Shown: positions 59,212 through 64,000 of the stretch, in pieces | How positions within the stretch are numbered: the stretch's first letter is position 1 | How the letters are laid out: each line of letters begins with the position of its first letter | Assembly (NCBI GenBank): GCA_029433525.1 | Contig: JAQTIF010000001.1 | Location: 930,001-994,000 of the forward strand | DNA: 64,000 nucleotides | Source of the DNA: Enterobacteriaceae bacterium ESL0689 | GTDB taxonomy: Bacteria; Pseudomonadota; Gammaproteobacteria; Enterobacterales; Enterobacteriaceae | Direction: 5' to 3' | Notes under the pieces: model-generated | Told to the model about the DNA's origin: nothing | What the model saw: the letters and a program-made list of their open reading frames with translations, nothing else | The model's database searches: none | Made by a program: the position numbers and the translations under genes

Positions 59212-61653
59212 ATGTCACAAGATCCTTTCCACGATCGCGAAGCAGAAAAATATGCGTTTCCCATTCCTGGGCGCGAATTTATCCTGGCGCATTTAGCGAA
59301 ACGAGAAAAACCTGCCAGCCGGGAAGAACTGGCGGCAGAACTGCATATTGAAGGGGAAGAGCAGCTGGAAGGGCTGCGCCGCCGTCTGCGGGCGATGGAG
59401 CGTGACGGACAACTGGTTTTCACGCGTCGCCAGTGTTATGCGCTGCCGGAGCGGCTGGATTTACTGAAAGGTACCGTGATTGGTCATCGTGACGGTTATG
59501 GTTTTCTGCGCGTCGAAGGCAGTAAAGATGATTTTTATCTCTCCTCTGAGCAGATGAAAAACTGTATGCATGGTGATCAGGTTCTGGCGCAATCCCCCGC
59601 GCCTGATCGCAAAGGACGTCGTGAGGCGCGTATTGTTCGTGTTCTGGTACCGAAAACCAGCCAGATTGTGGGGCGCTACTTCACCGATGCGGGGGTTGGT
59701 TTTGTCGTCCCCGATGATAACCGTTTAAGCTTTGATATCCTCATTCCGCCGGAAGCGACCCTCGGCGCGCGCATGGGATTTGTGGTGGTGGTGGAACTGA
59801 TCCAGCGTCCAACCCGTCGCGCGAAAGCGGTCGGTAAAATCGTCGAAGTGCTGGGCGATGATATGGGGACCGGTATGGCGGTTGATATGGCGTTACGCAC
59901 CCATGAGATCCCTTATATCTGGCCGGAGGCCGTAGAACGGCAAATCGCTGGGTTACAGGAGCAGGTACCAGAAGAAGCGAAAGTCGGGCGTGTCGATCTG
60001 CGTGATTTACCGCTGGTCACTATTGATGGTGAAGATGCGCGCGACTTTGATGATGCTGTCTATTGTCAGAAAAAACGGGGCGGGGGCTGGCGGTTATGGG
60101 TAGCGATTGCCGATGTCAGCGCCTATGTGCGTCCGGGTACGCCACTGGATGCTGAAGCCTGTCGTCGTGGAACATCGGTTTATTTTCCGTCACAGGTGAT
60201 ACCGATGCTGCCGGAAATACTCTCCAATGGTTTGTGCTCACTGAATCCCGACGTTGATCGCCTGTGCCTGGTGTGTGAGATGACGGTATCTGCGAAGGGA
60301 CGGCTGACCGGATATAAATTCTATCAAGCGGTCATGCGTTCACACGCGCGTCTGACTTATAACAAAGTGTGGCATATCTTACAGGGCGATCAGCAACTGC
60401 GGGAAGAGTATGCGCCGCTGGTGACACCGCTTGAAGAGTTACATCGCCTTTATCAGGTGCTGGACAGTGCCCGTGACCTGCGTGGCGGGATCTCGTTTGA
60501 AAGCGAAGAGGCAAAATTTATTTTCAATGCCGAACGACGCATTGAGCGGATTGAGCAGATGCAGCGCAATGATGCGCATAAAATCATCGAAGAATGCATG
60601 ATTCTGGCCAATATCGCCAGCGCGCGTTTTGTCGAAAAAGCGCAGCAACCGGCGCTGTTTCGTGTTCATGATAAACCGAGTACAGAAGCCATTATGACCT
60701 TCCGTTCTGTTCTGGCTGAACTGGGGCTGGCACTGCCGGGGGGAAACGACCCGGAACCACGGGATTATGCCGCGTTACTGTCATCGGTGGCGGAACGTCC
60801 GGATGCGGAAATGTTGCAGACGATGCTGCTACGCTCGATGAAGCAGGCGGTGTATGATCCGGAAAATCGTGGTCACTTTGGTCTGGCCTTACCCTCCTAC
60901 GCACACTATACCTCACCGATCCGCCGTTATCCGGATCTGCTATTACACCGCACGATTAAGTTTTTGCTGGCCAAAGAGCAGGGACTCGAGGGTAACAGTA
61001 CCGTCACCGGCGGCTGGCACTATAGCATGGAGGAGATGCTGCAGTTAGGCACACACTGTTCGATGACGGAACGTCGTGCCGATGAAGCCACCCGCGAAGT
61101 AAGTGACTGGCTGAAATGTGACTTTATGCAGGATCAGGTCGGTAATATCTTTTCCGGCGTGATATGCAGTGTGACCGGATTTGGTTTCTTTGTCCGCCTT
61201 AACGATCTGTTTATCGACGGGCTGGTACATGTATCCTCGCTGGATAACGACTATTATCGTTTCGATGCCGCCGGGCAGCGTCTGATTGGTGAGTCAGGGG
61301 GTCATACCTATCGCCTTGGTGATCGGGTACAGGTTCGTGTCGAAGCCGTCAATATGGATGAGCGCAAAATTGATTTTTCGCTGATCGCCAGTGAACGTGG
61401 CCCACGGAATCGGGGTAAGACGGCACGCGAAAAAGGGCGCGTGGCGGGCAATAGCGGTAAATCTTCTGGCCGTCGTCGGGCAGAAAAAAAGACCCATGTT
61501 GCGTCTGATAGCGCGTCACGCACTAATAAAAATTCAACCAAAGCGACAAAAGAGAAGAAAACGAAGCGTGCCAGAAGGCCATCAGAAAAGACGCAGAAAA
61601 TCGCAGCAGCAGTGAAGGCCAAACGAGCAGCGAAAAAAAAGGCGGCTCAGTAA
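59212..61653 (+). CDS. rnr: ribonuclease R
   Basis: An 813-residue 3'-to-5' exoribonuclease for structured RNA and trans-translation. It has an N-terminal helix-turn-helix, two cold-shock domains, the RNB catalytic domain with [13 protein letters not shown] (catalytic aspartates), an S1 domain (about 640-725) and a lysine-rich C-terminal tail (725-813). Length is like E. coli RNase R. Confidence 0.98.
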   Translation: MSQDPFHDREAEKYAFPIPGREFILAHLAKREKPASREELAAELHIEGEEQLEGLRRRLRAMERDGQLVFTRRQCYALPERLDLLKGTVIGHRDGYGFLRVEGSKDDFYLSSEQMKNCMHGDQVLAQSPAPDRKGRREARIVRVLVPKTSQIVGRYFTDAGVGFVVPDDNRLSFDILIPPEATLGARMGFVVVVELIQRPTRRAKAVGKIVEVLGDDMGTGMAVDMALRTHEIPYIWPEAVERQIAGLQEQVPEEAKVGRVDLRDLPLVTIDGEDARDFDDAVYCQKKRGGGWRLWVAIADVSAYVRPGTPLDAEACRRGTSVYFPSQVIPMLPEILSNGLCSLNPDVDRLCLVCEMTVSAKGRLTGYKFYQAVMRSHARLTYNKVWHILQGDQQLREEYAPLVTPLEELHRLYQVLDSARDLRGGISFESEEAKFIFNAERRIERIEQMQRNDAHKIIEECMILANIASARFVEKAQQPALFRVHDKPSTEAIMTFRSVLAELGLALPGGNDPEPRDYAALLSSVAERPDAEMLQTMLLRSMKQAVYDPENRGHFGLALPSYAHYTSPIRRYPDLLLHRTIKFLLAKEQGLEGNSTVTGGWHYSMEEMLQLGTHCSMTERRADEATREVSDWLKCDFMQDQVGNIFSGVICSVTGFGFFVRLNDLFIDGLVHVSSLDNDYYRFDAAGQRLIGESGGHTYRLGDRVQVRVEAVNMDERKIDFSLIASERGPRNRGKTAREKGRVAGNSGKSSGRRRAEKKTHVASDSASRTNKNSTKATKEKKTKRARRPSEKTQKIAAAVKAKRAAKKKAAQ

Positions 61654-61700
61654 GCAGGTATCCTTTAATACAGCAATATTAATCAGTAACGAGTCTATCA

Positions 61701-62432
61701 ATGAGTGAAATGATTTACGGTATCCATGCGGTACAGGCATTGCTTGAACGCGCACCTGAGCGCTTTAAGCAGATTTATATACTGAAAGACCGTGAGGATA
61801 AGCGCTTATTGCCGCTGATCCATTCCCTTGAAAAACAGGGCGTGGTGATCCATGTTGCTAACCGTCAGTTTCTGGATCAGAAAAGTGAAGGTGCGGTACA
61901 CCAGGGGATTATCGCCGATGTGAAACCGGGGCGTCAGTACCAGGAGAACGATCTTGCGGATCTGCTGGCGCTGCATGAGCGACCATTTTTGCTGATCCTT
62001 GATGGTGTCACCGATCCGCATAATCTCGGAGCCTGCCTGCGTAGTGCTGATGCCGCGGGAGTACATGCGGTGATTGTTCCCCGTGACCGTTCAGCCCCGC
62101 TTAACGCGACAGCGAAAAAGGTAGCCTGTGGCGCGGCAGAGAGCATTCCGCTGATTCGGGTCACCAATCTTGCGCGGACTTTGCGTTTTCTGCAGGGGGA
62201 AAATATCTGGATTGTCGGCACCGCAGGTGAGGCCGATCATACCCTGTATCAGAGCAATATGACGGGCGCACTGGCACTGGTGATGGGAGCGGAAGGCGAG
62301 GGTATGCGTCGTCTGACGCGAGAGCACTGCGATGAGCTGATTTCTATTCCGATGGCCGGTTGTGTCTCTTCGTTGAATGTCTCTGTCGCCACCGGTGTTT
62401 GTTTGTATGAGGCGGTGCGCCAACGTGGTTAA
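61701..62432 (+). CDS. rlmB: 23S rRNA Gm2251 2'-O-methyltransferase RlmB
   Basis: A 243-residue SpoU-family enzyme. The N-terminal substrate-binding part (about 1-75) is followed by the knotted SPOUT domain: [27 protein letters not shown] and [17 protein letters not shown] are intact. Same operon order as E. coli (nsrR-rnr-rlmB). Confidence 0.98.
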   Translation: MSEMIYGIHAVQALLERAPERFKQIYILKDREDKRLLPLIHSLEKQGVVIHVANRQFLDQKSEGAVHQGIIADVKPGRQYQENDLADLLALHERPFLLILDGVTDPHNLGACLRSADAAGVHAVIVPRDRSAPLNATAKKVACGAAESIPLIRVTNLARTLRFLQGENIWIVGTAGEADHTLYQSNMTGALALVMGAEGEGMRRLTREHCDELISIPMAGCVSSLNVSVATGVCLYEAVRQRG

Positions 62433-62481
62433 TGAAGGGCGGATAGTGGCTCAGTCAGTGATCAATTTGTAACACCCGTGA

Positions 62482-62514
62482 CCTGACATCCTCATCAGAG
62501 ACGAGGATGTCAGG
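62482..62514. terminator. inverted repeat between rlmB and yjfN
   Basis: A 12-bp perfect stem CCTGACATCCTC/GAGGATGTCAGG with ATCAGAGAC loop between convergent genes, overlapping the end of yjfN. No long T-run. Confidence 0.6.
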
Positions 62515-62785
62515 CGTAGAGTATCGCTTGTACCCACCAGTTATCGGGCTGCAGATTCTCACGCATCCGGATGATGCGATACCACGAGGCACCTTGCTCA
62601 CCAGCTTTCATCGCGATCGCATGTTCAGCATCTTGCTGACTGCCAGTAATATTATTGATGAAAAGAAAGCCTATTTCATTCAATCCGGTCACGCAATCGG
62701 CGTAAGCACATTCTGCCGGTTTGGCGTAAGCCGCTACCGTCGCCGCGCTCAGTCGCTGGTACGATAAAGTCAGATATCGTTTCAT
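62510..62785 (-). CDS. yjfN: YjfN-like periplasmic protein (DUF1471/YhcN family)
   Basis: A 91-residue protein from ATG 62785, the length of E. coli YjfN. The second half (CVTGLNEIGFLFINNITG, DAEHAIAMKAGEQGASWYRI, DNWWVQAILYA) is the YhcN/DUF1471 fold and closely follows YjfN. The N-terminal signal peptide is less hydrophobic than usual, so export may be affected. In E. coli yjfN lies several genes away from rlmB (yjfIJKLM, yjfC and aidB between them); those are absent here. E. coli YjfN is reported to stimulate the DegP protease. Confidence 0.78.
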   Translation of the reverse strand: MKRYLTLSYQRLSAATVAAYAKPAECAYADCVTGLNEIGFLFINNITGSQQDAEHAIAMKAGEQGASWYRIIRMRENLQPDNWWVQAILYA

Positions 62786-62913
62786 AATCACTTCCATTTC
62801 GCATAGTCCCTGGGTCGATTCAGTATGATATTCAGAAGAACGTCAATGGACGCAATGCGCTGAAGTGTGGTATCGCTTATGGCATCCTCATGGCGAAAAA
62901 CCGTTATGCCTTA

Positions 62914-63057
62914 GAGCCTATCCCATTAGGCTATTTTACTTGCCATTTTGGCCCTGAGCAGTGCTCGAAATCCTCACGTACTCCGTGTACGCTGCGGTTT
63001 CTCCGCGCTGTTCGTGTCCAAACTGGCTGCGCCAATAACGCCTGGTGGGATAGGCTT
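62914..63057. mobile_element. MITE copy 5 (144 bp)
   Basis: Starts GAGCCTATCCCATTAGGC and ends GCCTGGTGGGATAGGCTT, flanked by TTA on both sides (62911-62913 and 63058-63060). Lies 26 bases before the left end of the IS256-family element. Confidence 0.85.
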
Positions 63058-63082
63058 TTATTATTGCCAGAAACGACAAGGC

Positions 63083-64000
63083 GGAGCCTGTAATTTAAAT
63101 TGTGTATCTGCCTGTTTTTGATATCTTCACTGCAACAACAGAGGCAGGTAAATTATGGACGAAAAAAACTCAGAACACTGGCAACTGAACTGGCCAAAAA
63201 CCTGAAAACTGAAGCTGACCTCAGTCAGTTTACCCGGATGCTAACGAAGCTGACCGTCGAAACAGCGCTCAATGCAATGCGGAGTTAACTGAGCACCTCG
63301 GGTATGATAAAAATACCAGAAAATCAGGCACAAATACCCGCAATGGCTACTCATCTAAAACCCTGCTTTGCGACGACGGCCAGATTGAAATCAGTACGCC
63401 ACGTGACCGCGAAAATACCTTTGAACCTCAGCTTATTAAGAAGAACCAGACCCGTATCACACAGATGGACAGCCAGATTTTGTCCCGGTATGCCAGAGGC
63501 ATGACCACACGTGAAATCGTTGATACATTTAAGGAAATGTATGATGCGGATATGTCACCCACTCTGATATCTAAAGTCACTGATGCGGTGAAAGAACAGG
63601 TTATCGAATAGCAAAACCGCCCGCTGGATGCCTTGTATCCCATTGTTTACCTTGACTGTATTTTCATAAAAGTCCGTCATAATGGCAGCGTGATTAACAA
63701 AGCCGTGTTCCTCGCGCTGGGTATTAATACCTCAGGTCATAAGGAACTGCCGGGTATGTGGCTGGCTGAAAACGAAGGGGCAAAATTCTGGCTCAGTGTC
63801 CTGACAGAGCTGAAAAACCGGGGACTTCAGGATATCCTGATTGCCTATGTGGACGGCCTGAAGGGCTTTCCGGATGCCATCAACAGTGTTTACCCGCAGA
63901 CCCATGTCCAGTTGTGCATCATTCACATGGTACGCAACAGTCTGAAATATGTGTCGTGGAAGGACTACAAAGCCGTTACCGGTGGCCTGAAAGCGGTGTA
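63083..64000 (+). mobile_element. IS256-family element, left part, transposase decayed
   Basis: From about 63155 the plus strand codes for an IS256/IS285-like transposase in pieces: LRTLATELAKNLKTEADLS, LCDDGQIEISTPRDRENTF, MTTREIVDTFKEMYDAD, AYVDGLKGFPDAI, QLCIIHMVRNSLKYVSWKD. A frame shift lies in the A-run near 63160, another near 63275, and an in-frame TAG (63609-63611, probably from TGG) interrupts it. The catalytic aspartates (YLDC and VDGLKGFP) are seen. The element continues past the window. Confidence 0.85.

Noticed and set aside
62507..62767. Plus-strand frame opposite yjfN
   Set aside because: The minus strand codes for a close relative of E. coli YjfN of the same length; the plus frame has no resemblance to anything.

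Overview
The backbone of this window is an enterobacterial (Enterobacterales) chromosome. Its gene order matches the Escherichia coli 94-min region: tRNA-Phe, dsbD, dcuA, aspA, fxsA, yjeH, groES-groEL, epmB, efp, frdABCD, epmA, psd, rsgA, orn, three tRNA-Gly genes, queG, tsaE, amiB, mutL, miaA, hfq, hflX, hflK, hflC, purA, nsrR, rnr, rlmB, yjfN. Many neighbours normally interspersed here in E. coli are absent (cutA, yjeI/yjeJ, the ecnAB-sugE-blc-ampC block, mscM, nnr, yjeT, the yjfIJKLM-aidB block). In their place are insertion sequences, a 144-bp MITE in five copies, and broken genes. This suggests a lineage undergoing genome erosion, perhaps host-associated; the genus cannot be fixed from the sequence alone.

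Bases 1-17045 are the end of an integrative conjugative element (ICE) of the PFGI-1/SPI-7 class, integrated at the 3' end of tRNA-Phe. It carries mating-pair genes (PFL_4710 and PFL_4711 families, TraG-like), an AT-rich cargo block, a tyrosine-recombinase-like gene, and five consecutive plasmid-type genes (two unknowns, ArdC, an Api92/YubB-like protein, an N6-methylase-like protein). These are followed by a deleted UvrD-like helicase, a MobH/TraI-like protein lacking the usual histidines, and the integrase next to the tRNA. Two things there are not explained by known annotation. The first is two ICE intergenic regions sharing a structured element, one of them also holding a cloverleaf-like fold and long hairpins. 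The second is a series of five short leaders, each able to fold a terminator-like hairpin just before the ribosome binding site; four have a strong competing hairpin.

Bases 17046-40271 are mostly housekeeping: disulfide reduction, fumarate/aspartate anaerobic metabolism (dcuA, aspA, frdABCD), chaperonins with a heat-shock promoter, and the complete EF-P lysylation set (efp, epmA, epmB). A foreign AT-rich MFS transporter sits between two MITE copies, one of which is split by an IS3-family element. A 173-bp IS903-type derivative lies just upstream of the groE promoter.

Bases 40272-44600 are a small AT-rich island after the tRNA-Gly array: a DKNYY-repeat protein, a MORN-repeat protein with an in-frame stop, an unknown, an IS remnant and a type II toxin-antitoxin pair. 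It separates tRNA-Gly from a region with four DnaA boxes and a consensus IHF site, which by position and content is the datA locus.

Bases 44982-62785 carry queG and the long tsaE-amiB-mutL-miaA-hfq-hflX-hflK-hflC series, then an IS1-family element and the wreck of a large gene of unknown function, then purA, nsrR-rnr-rlmB and yjfN. The window ends in a MITE and a decayed IS256-family transposase.
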